The notes under the pieces were generated by a model. That model worked only from the letters and a program-made list of their open reading frames with translations. It was not told where the DNA came from and did not search any database. Positions 9,067 through 17,244 of a DNA stretch of 60,000 bases are shown in pieces (positions within the stretch are counted from its first letter, which is position 1; the number at the start of each line of letters is the position of its first letter). Both the position numbers and the translations under genes were made by a program. Origin of the DNA: Gemmatimonadota bacterium (GTDB lineage Bacteria > Gemmatimonadota > Gemmatimonadetes > Longimicrobiales > Gaopeijiaceae); assembly GCA_030430625.1 (NCBI GenBank), contig JAUIKL010000004.1, forward strand, positions 1-60,000, given 5' to 3'.

Positions 9067-9929
9067 CGTCCCTCGGCCTCGACCGCGGCGTGGAAGAGAG
9101 CGAGTTCGTCTCCCTTGATCGGGTACTGGTGTTCAGGCCCGGGGAAGTGGCCGCCCCGAACTTCGTCTCGGTACTCCGTGAAGGCGGTTCGCATGACCTC
9201 GGCCACGTTGGCGTATCGTCGGACGAAGCGCGGCGTGAACGCTTCGAAAAGTCCAAGGAGGTCGTGGACGATGAGGAGCTGGCCATCACACGCGTTGCCG
9301 GCACCGATCGACAGCACCGGAATGGTGAGACGCTTCGTGATCACCTCCGCGACCTCGGCCGGCACGGCCTCGACGAGGAGGGCGAACGCGCCGGCCTCCT
9401 CGAGCGCCAGGGCGTCGCCGACCAGGGCCAGTGCGGCGTCGGCGCTGCGCCCCTGGGAACGATACCCACCGATCTGCGTGTGGGATTGCGGGGTCAGGCC
9501 GATATGCCCCATCACCGGGATGCCGGCGTCCGTGATGGCGCGGACCCGACCAGCCATACGTCGACCACCCTCGAGCTTCACGGCGTCGACCGCACCTTCG
9601 GACAGAAGGCGTCCGGCGTTGATCACGGCATCGCGGTCGGACGGCTGATAGGACATGTAGGGGAGGTCTCCGACCACGAAGGCGTGCTCCGCGCCGCGGG
9701 TCACGGCTCGACTGAGCGTCACCATCTCGTCCATCGTGATCGTGAGCGTCGTCTCGTGCCCCAGCAGGCACATGGCCGCCGAGTCTCCGACGAGAATCAT
9801 CTCGATGCCTGCCTCGTCCTCCAGACGGGCCGTCGGGTAGTCGTAGGCGGTCAGAAAGGAGATCTTCTCGCCCTTCGCCTTCATCTCGAGAAGGGTCGGG
9901 ATCGTGATCTTTCGGCGGGCGTCAGCCAT
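9063..9929 (-). CDS. panB: 3-methyl-2-oxobutanoate hydroxymethyltransferase
   Basis: This is a 288-residue PanB, close to the usual family length. Motifs are LTAYDYPTARLEDEAG, the metal-binding VGDSAAMCLLGHETTL, DLPYMSYQ, KLEGG, HIGLTPQS, the catalytic Glu in LLVEAVP, and SIGAGNACDGQLLIVHD. It uses 5,10-methylene-tetrahydrofolate to turn 2-oxoisovalerate into ketopantoate, the first committed step to pantothenate and CoA. ATG 9929 is preferred over an in-frame start 24 nt earlier. Its start overlaps the metX stop by 8 nt and its stop overlaps the metZ start, so it sits inside a SAM-controlled methionine operon, an unusual place for a pantothenate gene. Confidence 0.93.
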   Translation of the reverse strand: MADARRKITIPTLLEMKAKGEKISFLTAYDYPTARLEDEAGIEMILVGDSAAMCLLGHETTLTITMDEMVTLSRAVTRGAEHAFVVGDLPYMSYQPSDRDAVINAGRLLSEGAVDAVKLEGGRRMAGRVRAITDAGIPVMGHIGLTPQSHTQIGGYRSQGRSADAALALVGDALALEEAGAFALLVEAVPAEVAEVITKRLTIPVLSIGAGNACDGQLLIVHDLLGLFEAFTPRFVRRYANVAEVMRTAFTEYRDEVRGGHFPGPEHQYPIKGDELALFHAAVEAEGR

Positions 9930-10887
9930 GGTGACACGTCTCCAGTAGGGCACCCGAGATCAACTGTCCCAGGGCCTCGGGTTCTTTGAGAAAAGCGTCG
10001 TGCCCCCACGCCGATCGGAGTCGGTGGTGGCGACACGTGTCTCCGATCCCGTGCGCCAGCTCATCGCACAGCCAGGTGGGGACCAGGAGATCGGAGTCGA
10101 TCGAGACCAGGTCGACCTCGGCCTCGATCGAGGCCGGGTCGACGCGGTGGAGGTCGATCGAGTGGGAGAGGGAGCAGAAGGCGTCCGGGTGGAATCGGTC
10201 ACGGAAGGCCTCGCCTCTCGACGTCAGGTACTCCTCGACCTCGAAACGGCCTCGGGTATCGGGAAGGGGCGTCGCGTCGAAGCGGGCCTCGAACTCTTCG
10301 ACCGTGCGGTACGTGGTCATGGCGAGCGCGCGCGCCTGAACCAACCCCGATCCCGCGTCTCCGGCGGCACGCCCGAGGTCGACGATGGCGCGCTGGATCG
10401 TCCGGTGCGCCGTGGCCATCGGGTGGGTCCTGTGGGCGCCGCTGACGACCACGAGTCGCGGGAAGCGGGTCGGGTAGGCCGCCGCCGCGGCGAGCCCGAC
10501 CATGCCACCGTACGAGGCGCCGACGAAGGCGAAGACCGTCTCGATCGACAGAGCGTCGAGCACCGCCACGAGTACCCTCGCCTGGTCGGTGGTCGAAATC
10601 AGTGGGTACGAACGGGGTGCACCCGGGCGGGGTCCGGGGAAGGTGTTGGGGTCGGTCCCGAGCCAATCGATGGAAACGACGCGCTGATGTGTCGTGTCGA
10701 TGGCCCGTCCGGGACCGACCAGATCACTCCACCATTTCCCGACGTGGCGGTCGGCCGAGATCCCGCCCAGGACGACCCAGGTCGGTGCGGTTCGGGGCCC
10801 GTTGTCGCTGTATCGAACGACGGGGCGGTCGAGCCGATCACCCGAGGTCAGGTGGAAGCGCTCGGGGAGCCGCAGTGTGTCGGTCAA
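9922..10887 (-). CDS. metX: Homoserine O-acyltransferase (MetX family)
   Basis: This is a 321-residue alpha/beta-hydrolase of the MetX family. The nucleophile elbow is GASYGGMVG, with Ser125. The later triad Asp lies in the SIDSDLLVPTW region and His in WGHDAFL. It activates homoserine with acetyl- or succinyl-CoA for methionine synthesis; the next sulfur gene is metZ, so succinyl is possible. The start is TTG 10887, with the Shine-Dalgarno GAGAGG at 10898-10893 and a 5-nt spacer. It is the first gene of metX-panB-metZ and lies 108 nt after a SAM-I aptamer. Confidence 0.85.
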   Translation of the reverse strand: MTDTLRLPERFHLTSGDRLDRPVVRYSDNGPRTAPTWVVLGGISADRHVGKWWSDLVGPGRAIDTTHQRVVSIDWLGTDPNTFPGPRPGAPRSYPLISTTDQARVLVAVLDALSIETVFAFVGASYGGMVGLAAAAAYPTRFPRLVVVSGAHRTHPMATAHRTIQRAIVDLGRAAGDAGSGLVQARALAMTTYRTVEEFEARFDATPLPDTRGRFEVEEYLTSRGEAFRDRFHPDAFCSLSHSIDLHRVDPASIEAEVDLVSIDSDLLVPTWLCDELAHGIGDTCRHHRLRSAWGHDAFLKEPEALGQLISGALLETCHHG

Positions 10888-10896
10888 GCCAGCCTC

Positions 10897-10995
10897 TCAT
10901 CTCTCGGAGTCGAACCTCATCCGATTCCGAGAGATGCAAGGGGCACCGAACCCGCGCATACGGGTGACCCTGCCGACGTTCGCACGCCTGCCCAT
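10897..10995 (-). other. Candidate 32-codon upstream ORF in the metX leader
   Basis: An ATG at 10995 immediately follows the 3' strand of aptamer helix P1. The frame stops at TGA 10899-10897, whose last two bases are the first two of the metX Shine-Dalgarno. GAGAG just upstream could serve as its own ribosome site and would be occluded when P1 forms. Codon choice is less GC-rich at third positions than in neighbouring genes, so it may be chance. Confidence 0.2.
10898..10936 (-). promoter_or_regulatory. Hairpin before the metX ribosome site (expression platform)
   Basis: An 11-bp perfect stem pairs CATCTCTCGGA (10936-10926 on the minus strand) with TCCGAGAGATG (10908-10898) around a 17-nt loop. 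The 3' arm abuts and overlaps the metX Shine-Dalgarno. There is no T-run after it, so it fits translational control rather than termination. The loop carries GATGAGG, which could pair with the 5' strand of aptamer P1 (CCTCATC). Confidence 0.6.
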
Positions 10996-11111
10996 CTCAT
11001 CTCTCAGGAGACCTATTCGGTCTCCGTAGGAATTAGCACCGTCGCGAAAGCGGCTGCTTCCGCGGGTTGCTCCGGCTTCACAGGGCCTATCCCTCAGCCG
11101 GTCTTGATGAG
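10996..11111 (-). promoter_or_regulatory. SAM-I (S-box) riboswitch upstream of metX-panB-metZ
   Basis: On the minus strand the RNA begins CTCATCAAGA, then GGCTGAGGGA, GGCCCTGTGAAGCCGG, AGCAACC, GGTGCTAATTCC and ends CTGAGAGATGAG. These are the conserved blocks of the SAM-I aptamer: the kink-turn AAGA/GCTGAGGGA, GGCAACC-like and GGTGC-AATTCC segments. P1 is CTCATC (11111-11106) with GATGAG (11001-10996). S-adenosylmethionine binding would stabilise P1 and lower expression of the downstream methionine genes. Output is probably translational, since no terminator with a T-run lies between the aptamer and metX. Confidence 0.92.
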
Positions 11112-11119
11112 GAGCGAAG

Positions 11120-11149
11120 AGGCTAGCGGAAGGTGGGGGGTGAGGTCAA
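11120..11149 (-). promoter_or_regulatory. Sigma70-like promoter of the metX operon
   Basis: TTGACC (11149-11144) and TAGCCT (11125-11120) are separated by 18 nt on the minus strand. Transcription would start about 11113, just before the first base of the SAM aptamer. Confidence 0.55.
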
Positions 11150-11160
11150 CGGGGTCGGGC

Positions 11161-12381
11161 TCAGCCTCGGTCGAGCCGCAACACCACGACGGAGGGGACG
11201 TCGAAGTCGTCCGTCACGATGGCAGCGATCCGCTCGACACCGACATCGACGACGTCGATCGGCGTCGGGAGTGTGATGTCTCCGAGCCACGTTCGCTCTA
11301 CGTCGAAGACCGACCAGTGTGTCATGGTGTCACCCGGTGCCAAAAAGTGTCGAACCCATACGTGGTCGAGGTCGTCGATCAGGATGCGGTCGAAGGCGGG
11401 GAGAAAGTCGGCGATCGGCCCCTCGGCGTAGCGGCGCTCGATCTCGGCGGCCCACACCTCCGGCGGGTCGCTCGTCGGGCGGGCGAGGTCGGCCTGCTTC
11501 CGCCCCTCGATCATCCGCTCGGAGACCGCGCGCCGATCGTAAGGTCGCCCGAAGTCGGCGGACGACCGTGGACCCCCCGGATCGTCGAACGTCCACTCGG
11601 TGATCGTGAAGTCTTCGCCGAGGCCGTGGAGGAGACGGCCGCCACCGGCGTACACGATCACGCGTTGCCCGAGGATCGGTGGCCTCGGGGAGGCCTCGGA
11701 CACCACGCCCAGCCGCCCGATTTCGGCGAACTCCGTCATGGACCGGTCGCTGAGGTCGATCGTGTATGCGGGTGTGTACGAAACACCGTCCCGGATCGTC
11801 CCGATGGAGCTGTTGGGCCAGCCGATGAACGAGGTCGGCCCCGCTGGACCCCTGATCACCGTACCGGCGGGGCCACCGGCCGACAGCCAGTCGCCGAAGG
11901 TCACCTGGTCGGCGAGTGCTCCGGTCGCTGGATCGAGTCGCACCAGACGGCTCGTCGACGGATCGTACAGGGTGACGGTCGAGTCGGCTTCGAGCCAAGC
12001 CAGGGCGAGGAAGTTCAGCTCACCCGGGCCGTCACCGACCTCACTCCGCCACCAGAGCCGCTCGCCTGTGCCATCGAAGGCCGAGACGGACGGCGACCGT
12101 GGCCGATCACCGATCACCAGAAGGTCGTCGTGCACGAATCGTGCGGCGACGACCTGTGTCAGTGGGTACTCCGGGTCGTTGCCGTCGACTCGATAGATGG
12201 GCACGGTGTCGATCACCCAGGGGGCACCGCCGCTCCAGGCCGAACCGGAGCCCATGACTCCGGCCGTGTCCTCGCGTGGGTTCGGATCCGGTCCGCAGGC
12301 CCAGATCGACACCATGAGTGCGACTGCTCCGAGCCCGTGCGGTCGCCGGTCGATCAGGTATCGTGTGACTCCCGTCGTCAT
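11161..12381 (-). CDS. Beta-propeller-like lipoprotein
   Basis: This is a 406-residue predicted lipoprotein with the lipobox SIWAC. The mature part has repeated strand blocks of the kind W-x-D...V-x-L-Y-D-P-S-T-S-R-L-V-R-L-D, FDGTGERLWWRSEVG and GEDFTITEWTF, in keeping with a six-bladed propeller of the BF3164/NHL type. No catalytic residues were recognised. The frame stays open 117 codons upstream, but that overlaps the divergent reductase gene on the other strand. ATG 12381 directly precedes the signal peptide and is preferred. Such proteins are common in Gemmatimonadota, and their substrates are unknown. Confidence 0.7.
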   Translation of the reverse strand: MTTGVTRYLIDRRPHGLGAVALMVSIWACGPDPNPREDTAGVMGSGSAWSGGAPWVIDTVPIYRVDGNDPEYPLTQVVAARFVHDDLLVIGDRPRSPSVSAFDGTGERLWWRSEVGDGPGELNFLALAWLEADSTVTLYDPSTSRLVRLDPATGALADQVTFGDWLSAGGPAGTVIRGPAGPTSFIGWPNSSIGTIRDGVSYTPAYTIDLSDRSMTEFAEIGRLGVVSEASPRPPILGQRVIVYAGGGRLLHGLGEDFTITEWTFDDPGGPRSSADFGRPYDRRAVSERMIEGRKQADLARPTSDPPEVWAAEIERRYAEGPIADFLPAFDRILIDDLDHVWVRHFLAPGDTMTHWSVFDVERTWLGDITLPTPIDVVDVGVERIAAIVTDDFDVPSVVVLRLDRG

Positions 12382-12559
12382 CCGTCCCACTCCTTGCCCA
12401 CGAGGTCGGATCGCAACTGATCCGAAACTGAAGGGGTCGACATTAGCGGGCTTTCGCGCACTGCGCACGCACGCCATGATGCAGCTCTGCCCAGTTCGGG
12501 AGGGCCGCCGTCCGGCCGCTGGCCCGCACTCTCGTTGACTTCTCGACGGATGGACCAGG

Positions 12560-13522
12560 ATGATCACACGACGCGAATGGCTACGTATCACCGGCGCGGC
12601 GAGCGCGGCGCTGGGGCTGAACCCGAGCCTGCTCGCCTCTCTACAGAGCGGCGCCGTACGCACGAAGCCGATCCCTTCGAGCGGCGAACAGGTGCCGGTG
12701 ATCGGACTGGGTGGACGTTGGATCTCCGCCAACTCGAGCGCTGAAGAGCTCGCGGATCACCGGGCGGTGCTCCACGAGCTGGCCCGGAACGCGGAAGGGG
12801 CGGGGCGCGTGTTCGACAGCGCCGCCGGGTACGGCGGAGGCGGTTCGGAGGAGTACGCCGGGCAGTGGGCCGCGGAAGACGGCTTCGGCGGCGACATTTT
12901 CTGGGCCACGAAGGTCAACGTGGCCGGTCGTGGTGGCGGGTCCGTGGACGAGGCCGACGTCCGGGCGCAGATCGAGCGCTCGTTCGAGCGCATGCGGGTT
13001 CCGGTGATCGACCTCAACCAGGTCCACAACATGGGCGACCCTCCGACCCAGCTCGGGGTGTTGCAGGAGTACAAGGAGTCTGGGCGGATCCGGTACATCG
13101 GCATCACGACCACGAGCTCCGGTCAGTACGACCATCTGGCTCGGGTCATGCGCGACTACCCGATCGACTTCATCGGGATCGACTACGCCATCGACAACCG
13201 GGAGGCGGAGGAGGTCATCTTCCCGCTGGCTCAGGATCGGGGCATCGGTGTCCTCGTCTATCTGCCGTTCGGGCGGAGCCGCATGTGGGAGCGGATCGGT
13301 GATCGGGACCTCCCCGAGTGGGCGCATGAGTTCGACGCTCACACCTGGGCGCAATTCATGTTGAAGTTCGTCGTCGCCCACCCCGCCGTGACGGTGGCCG
13401 CCCCGGGGACGGGCGATCCCGAGCACATGATCGACAACCTCGGCGGGGGCAGGGGGCGCCTTCCGACAGCGGACCACCTCCGTCGGATGACGCAGCTGGT
13501 GGAGAGCCTGCCGGGGGGCTAG
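12560..13522 (+). CDS. Tat-exported aldo/keto reductase
   Basis: This is a 320-residue protein. A twin-arginine motif (TRREWLRITGAASAALGL) at the N-terminus predicts export through Tat. The rest is an aldo/keto reductase barrel with all four catalytic residues: Asp86 (FDSAAGYG), Tyr91, Lys118 (WATKVN) and His156 (QVHNMGD). Such enzymes reduce carbonyls with NADPH, and Tat export suggests the cofactor is loaded before transport. The physiological substrate is unknown. The stop is only 10 bp before the MscS-like gene, so the two probably share a transcript. It diverges from the propeller lipoprotein gene. Confidence 0.85.
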   Translation: MITRREWLRITGAASAALGLNPSLLASLQSGAVRTKPIPSSGEQVPVIGLGGRWISANSSAEELADHRAVLHELARNAEGAGRVFDSAAGYGGGGSEEYAGQWAAEDGFGGDIFWATKVNVAGRGGGSVDEADVRAQIERSFERMRVPVIDLNQVHNMGDPPTQLGVLQEYKESGRIRYIGITTTSSGQYDHLARVMRDYPIDFIGIDYAIDNREAEEVIFPLAQDRGIGVLVYLPFGRSRMWERIGDRDLPEWAHEFDAHTWAQFMLKFVVAHPAVTVAAPGTGDPEHMIDNLGGGRGRLPTADHLRRMTQLVESLPGG

Positions 13523-13532
13523 GCAAACACGG

Positions 13533-14945
13533 ATGACCACGACATCACGGGGCCGCGCGGTCTCCTTCGCACTGTGGGTTCTCGCGTCCCCGTCGGTCGT
13601 CATGGGGCAGGACCCGACCCTCGTCGATTCGGCGGTCGCCGACTCGACCGTCGAGACGTTGCAGGAGGTACCGGAAGCGATCTCCGATGCGCGGTCGGTC
13701 GCGGACGAGACGATCCGTGGGACCCTGCAGGCGATCTTCGATCGGGTGCCGTCGCTGGACGGGGTCGACGTCGTCGTCGAGGCCGGAGTCGTTCGGCTCC
13801 AGGGGGTCGTGCTCGAAGACGCCACCAGGGAGCGTGCAGCCGAACTCGCGGAAGGGCAGGACGGCGTCCTCTGGGTGGAGAACCAGATCGCGCTGGATGC
13901 CTCGTTGTCGAGGCAGCTGCAGCCGACATGGGACCGACTCCAGACTCGCGGCTACGATCTGGTGGCGCGACTTCCCCTGCTGGTCGTAGCGCTCCTCATC
14001 GTCGTGCTTTCGCTCTGGGTCGGGAAGCTCCTGGGCCGATGGGGCGGCCCCTCGTGGTTCGAGGTGCGGAACCCCTTCCTTCGGCATCTGATCGGAAGGG
14101 CGATCCAGACCGCCGTGGTGTTGGCGGGGCTTCTGGTCGCGTTGGATCTGATGGAGGCGACGGCCCTCGTCGGTGCGGTGGCCGGAACCGCGGGACTCGC
14201 CGGCCTCGCTATCGGTTTCGCGTTCAAGGACATCGTCGAGAACTACCTGGCCGGCCTCCTCCTGGCCGTACAACAGCCCTTCGAGAAGAACGACCACGTC
14301 GTCGTGGACGGACACGAGGGCAAGATCGTGCGGATGACACCCCGCGAGACGATCCTCATGACACTCGACGGCAACCACGTGCGCGTGCCGAACGGCGTCG
14401 TGTTCCGCAGTCCGATGCTCAACTACTCTCGAAATCCGAAGCGGAGGTTCACCTTCGATGCGGGGGTCGGACCCGTCGACGACTTGTCGTTGGCGCGCCG
14501 TGCCGGGGTCGAGATCCTCACGCAGATGGACGGTGTCCTCGACGATCCGGCGCCCGAGGCGTTGGTCGTGAACCTCGGAGACTCTTGGGTCACGGTCCGC
14601 TTCATGGGCTGGGTCGATCAGCGGGAGGCCGAGTTCGGTCGAGTGCGATCCGAGGCGATCCGGCTCGTGAAACGTCGACTCGAGTCGGCCGGCATTTCGC
14701 TGCCGTCACCCGAGTACATCGTCAGGCTCAGCGGGGACGGCGCGGTGGCCGGAGCCCCCTCGGACCTTCCAGCGCCGGCCGAGGTCCAGCCGCCCGCGCC
14801 CTTCGATGCCACGGACGTACGTCAGGAGCAGGAGGACGTGTCCAAGGACGACGCCGTGGACCGTCAGATCGAAGCCGAGCGAAGGGAGAGCGGCGAGGAG
14901 GACCTTTTGGCCGGGGAGAAGCCGGCGCAGGCCACTCCGAACTGA
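13533..14945 (+). CDS. BON-domain MscS-type mechanosensitive channel
   Basis: This is a 470-residue membrane protein. A signal peptide (ending near VVMGQ) is followed by a periplasmic BON domain at about residues 60-120 (IRGTLQAIF...VRLQGVVLED...VENQI). Next come transmembrane helices (LPLLVVALLIVVLSLWVG; AIQTAVVLAGLLVAL) and the pore helix plus beta domain of MscS (AIGFAFKDIVENYLAG, QPFEKNDHVVVDG, VRVPNGVVFRSPMLNYS). The tail is Pro/Glu-rich and disordered. It should release solutes on hypo-osmotic shock; the BON domain may sense or bind the envelope. It follows the aldo/keto reductase by 10 bp. Confidence 0.88.
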   Translation: MTTTSRGRAVSFALWVLASPSVVMGQDPTLVDSAVADSTVETLQEVPEAISDARSVADETIRGTLQAIFDRVPSLDGVDVVVEAGVVRLQGVVLEDATRERAAELAEGQDGVLWVENQIALDASLSRQLQPTWDRLQTRGYDLVARLPLLVVALLIVVLSLWVGKLLGRWGGPSWFEVRNPFLRHLIGRAIQTAVVLAGLLVALDLMEATALVGAVAGTAGLAGLAIGFAFKDIVENYLAGLLLAVQQPFEKNDHVVVDGHEGKIVRMTPRETILMTLDGNHVRVPNGVVFRSPMLNYSRNPKRRFTFDAGVGPVDDLSLARRAGVEILTQMDGVLDDPAPEALVVNLGDSWVTVRFMGWVDQREAEFGRVRSEAIRLVKRRLESAGISLPSPEYIVRLSGDGAVAGAPSDLPAPAEVQPPAPFDATDVRQEQEDVSKDDAVDRQIEAERRESGEEDLLAGEKPAQATPN

Positions 14946-15036
14946 CTCTACCGGGCCACCTCGGAGGTGGCGGGCTGGGCCGGCCCGAGTACTGCTCTCG
15001 TTCCGGGCGATCTGCTTCCCGGCTGCACTGGGAACC

Positions 15037-15057
15037 AACACCCCCTTTCGGGGTGTT
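15037..15057 (+). terminator. Hairpin after the MscS-type gene
   Basis: AACACCCC / GGGGTGTT forms an 8-bp stem around CTTTC, followed by CGCTTTA. It closes the reductase-channel transcript. An AT-rich stretch (15059-15094, with two TATATG copies and CCTATCACCTAT) follows and is a likely promoter or operator for the next gene. Confidence 0.6.
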
Positions 15058-15112
15058 CGCTTTATATGTGAATCAATGACCTATCACCTATATGCAGACG
15101 CAGAGGTCCGAC

Positions 15113-16198
15113 ATGGCTGAAGGGAAGCTCTTCTCGTCGTACGATCTTGCAGGCGTACCGCTGTCCAACCGGGCCGTGATGGCCCCGATGACACGATCCC
15201 GAGCAATCGGAAACGTGCCGAACGAACTGATGGCGACCTACTACCGACAGCGGGCCGGGGCCGGCCTGATCGTCACGGAAGGGACGTCGCCGTCTCCCAA
15301 CGGCCTCGGGTACGCTCGGATCCCCGGTGTATTCGACGGAGCGCAGGTCGCGGGGTGGCGGCTGGTGACCGATGCCGTCCACGACGAGGGCGGCCGGATC
15401 TTCTGTCAGTTGATGCACACCGGCCGCGTGTCCCACCCGGCCAACCTCCCGGACGGGGCTCGTGTGCTGGCTCCGTCGGCGGTCGCCCTCGAGGAGACGA
15501 AGATGTGGGTCGATGCCGAGGGTGATGCGGTCGAGATGCCGGCACCCGAAGCCATGACCGAGGCCGACATCGAAGCCGCGATCGAGGAGTTCGTCGAGGC
15601 CACCCGACTCTCGATCGACGCCGGCTTCGACGGCGTGGAGCTCCACGGGGCCAACGGGTACCTGATCGATCAGTTCCTCAGCCCGCACGTGAACCGCCGG
15701 GACGATGCCTGGGGCGGATCGTGGGAAGCCCGAAACCGCTTCGCGCTCGAGGTGGCCCGTCGGTGTGTGGCTGCGGTCGGCGGAGACAAGGTCGGCATCC
15801 GGCTGTCCCCCTACGGCGTCTTCAACGAGATCCCGCACCACGACGAAATCGACGACGCGTACGTTGCCCTGGCCGAAGAACTCGGTCGGATCGGCCTCGC
15901 CTACGTTCACCTCGTCGATCACTCGAGCATGGGCACGCCTGCCGTACCGGACGAAGTGAAGGACCGGATGCGGGCGGCCTTCAGTGGCGCCTTCATCCTC
16001 TCGGGTGGATACGACCTGGAGCGGGCCAACGCCGATCTCGAGGCCGGGCGAGCGGATCTGATCGCGTTCGGGCGGCCCTTCCTGGCCAACCCGGATCTCG
16101 TGAAGCGGTTCGAGCAGGGGGCCGACCTGAACGAACCGCGCATGGATTCGTTCTACACGCCCGGGGAGGAAGGGTACACGGACTATCCGACCCTGTAG
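15113..16198 (+). CDS. Old yellow enzyme family alkene reductase
   Basis: This is a 361-residue FMN-dependent ene-reductase of the NemA/OYE class. It has NRAVMAPMTRSRA, YYRQRAGAGLIVTEGT, the QLMHTGRVSHPA block, the active-site HGANGYLIDQFL, and the C-terminal phosphate-binding GGYDLERANADLEAG...DLIAFGRPFLANPDL. It would reduce activated C=C bonds or nitro-esters with NAD(P)H. A start at 15092 is possible, but AGAGG at 15102-15106, 6 nt before ATG 15113, favours the shorter form. The AT-rich upstream region may hold an operator, as OYE genes are often under electrophile-sensing repressors; no regulator gene is adjacent. Confidence 0.9.
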   Translation: MAEGKLFSSYDLAGVPLSNRAVMAPMTRSRAIGNVPNELMATYYRQRAGAGLIVTEGTSPSPNGLGYARIPGVFDGAQVAGWRLVTDAVHDEGGRIFCQLMHTGRVSHPANLPDGARVLAPSAVALEETKMWVDAEGDAVEMPAPEAMTEADIEAAIEEFVEATRLSIDAGFDGVELHGANGYLIDQFLSPHVNRRDDAWGGSWEARNRFALEVARRCVAAVGGDKVGIRLSPYGVFNEIPHHDEIDDAYVALAEELGRIGLAYVHLVDHSSMGTPAVPDEVKDRMRAAFSGAFILSGGYDLERANADLEAGRADLIAFGRPFLANPDLVKRFEQGADLNEPRMDSFYTPGEEGYTDYPTL

Positions 16199-16292
16199 TA
16201 CCTCGACCGCCACTCGAAGCGGCGGCGTGTAACACGTTGGTGACAATGTTCTTCGTTGGTGCCGGTCCGGCCCGATTCGGCTGGTCGCGCGC

Positions 16293-16325
16293 GGGGGCAT
16301 CGGAACAGATTGCTCCGATGCCCCC
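16293..16325 (+). terminator. 12-bp perfect hairpin between the OYE and Vps62-like genes
   Basis: GGGGGCATCGGA / TCCGATGCCCCC pair perfectly around a 9-nt loop. There is no T-run; the stem ends 15 nt before ATG 16341, right beside its CGGAG ribosome site. It could end the upstream transcript or limit translation of the next gene. Confidence 0.55.
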
Positions 16326-16340
16326 AGCCACGGAGATCCG

Positions 16341-17189
16341 ATGATTCGCCGAACCCTGATCGCCCCCGCGAGCGTGGCGATGATCCTTTCGGTGGGTGGG
16401 TGTGACCGTCCCGCCGCAAACGACGCGGGGGACCCTGCGGCCTCGGAGGTCGCGGCCGCGCCCGAGCGATTCGACGAGGCCGGACGCGCGTATGCGGCCG
16501 GAGTCGAGCTCCACGGCCAGCGGCGCGTAGGGGAAGCGAGCCGCCTGTACCGGCGCGCCCTCGATCTCGATCCTGTATCGGATCCCACCGAGGCCGAGAT
16601 CGAGTTGGCCGTCCGTCACGCACCCCTTCTGTTCGTACATCGCGACGAGCCTCTGCCTCTGGAAGATGTCGGCGTCGTGATCGACCCCGACGGCCCGCGC
16701 ATCGCCTACCATCTGTTCTGGGACGACGACATCGACTTCCCGGACGACAACGAACCGACGGACCACGAGGTGGTCTGGATCACGTACGATCCCGGTACCG
16801 ACCGACCGACGCGGCTACAGACGTACTTTCACGGCGAGATCGTCGATCACGATCTCTCGGCCGAGGTACGACCCGAGGTCTTCGTGGAGTGGGGAAAGCA
16901 CGGTTCGCTGCCGCGCGCCATCGTCGGAGGTGCGGCAACGCCGACCGAACTGCGAGAGAATTGGGCTGCGCTGGTACAGGGAACACGAAGAGCGGGACAT
17001 CCCCTGGCGGCCGGCTGGCCCGAGGCCTTCGTGGGTGATCTGGACGACTATCGGGGGAACGCCGATGTCGTGGATCCCGGTCACCTGATCCGCGAGCGCC
17101 GAATGGTCGCGACGAGTCGGTGGTCGAACGCGGTCATCGACCAGCGTTTTCTCCGCTACAACTTCTCGGCGAAGCCGGGCTGGCCCTGA
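16341..17189 (+). CDS. Vps62-like lipoprotein
   Basis: This is a 282-residue predicted lipoprotein with lipobox SVGGC. After a short linker it has a helical stretch resembling one TPR (GVELHGQRRVGEASRLYRRALDLDP). A domain similar to Vps62/DUF946-type proteins follows, with RHAPLLFVHRDEPLPLEDVG, YHLFWDDDIDF, a QTYFHGEIVDHD segment and VEWGKHGSLPRA (the WxKHGS element is characteristic). The His/Asp-rich core suggests metal binding, but no reaction is established. It stands between the OYE and DUF2911 genes on the same strand, with a 55-bp gap to the latter. Confidence 0.6.
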   Translation: MIRRTLIAPASVAMILSVGGCDRPAANDAGDPAASEVAAAPERFDEAGRAYAAGVELHGQRRVGEASRLYRRALDLDPVSDPTEAEIELAVRHAPLLFVHRDEPLPLEDVGVVIDPDGPRIAYHLFWDDDIDFPDDNEPTDHEVVWITYDPGTDRPTRLQTYFHGEIVDHDLSAEVRPEVFVEWGKHGSLPRAIVGGAATPTELRENWAALVQGTRRAGHPLAAGWPEAFVGDLDDYRGNADVVDPGHLIRERRMVATSRWSNAVIDQRFLRYNFSAKPGWP

Positions 17190-17244
17190 GGGTCCGACAA
17201 CCGCAGCTTTCGGGCGACATGAGGAATCAGCCCGCACTCTGCCG

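Noticed and set aside
10888-10995. Second SAM or SAH aptamer after the SAM-I element of metX
   Set aside because: The repeated GAGAGATGAG looks like an aptamer end, but the kink-turn, GGCAACC and GGTGC blocks do not recur.
10000-12420. Plus-strand open frame of 806 codons
   Set aside because: It runs antisense across metX, the SAM riboswitch and the propeller lipoprotein gene, which have clear homology and start signals. High GC leaves long open frames on the opposite strand.
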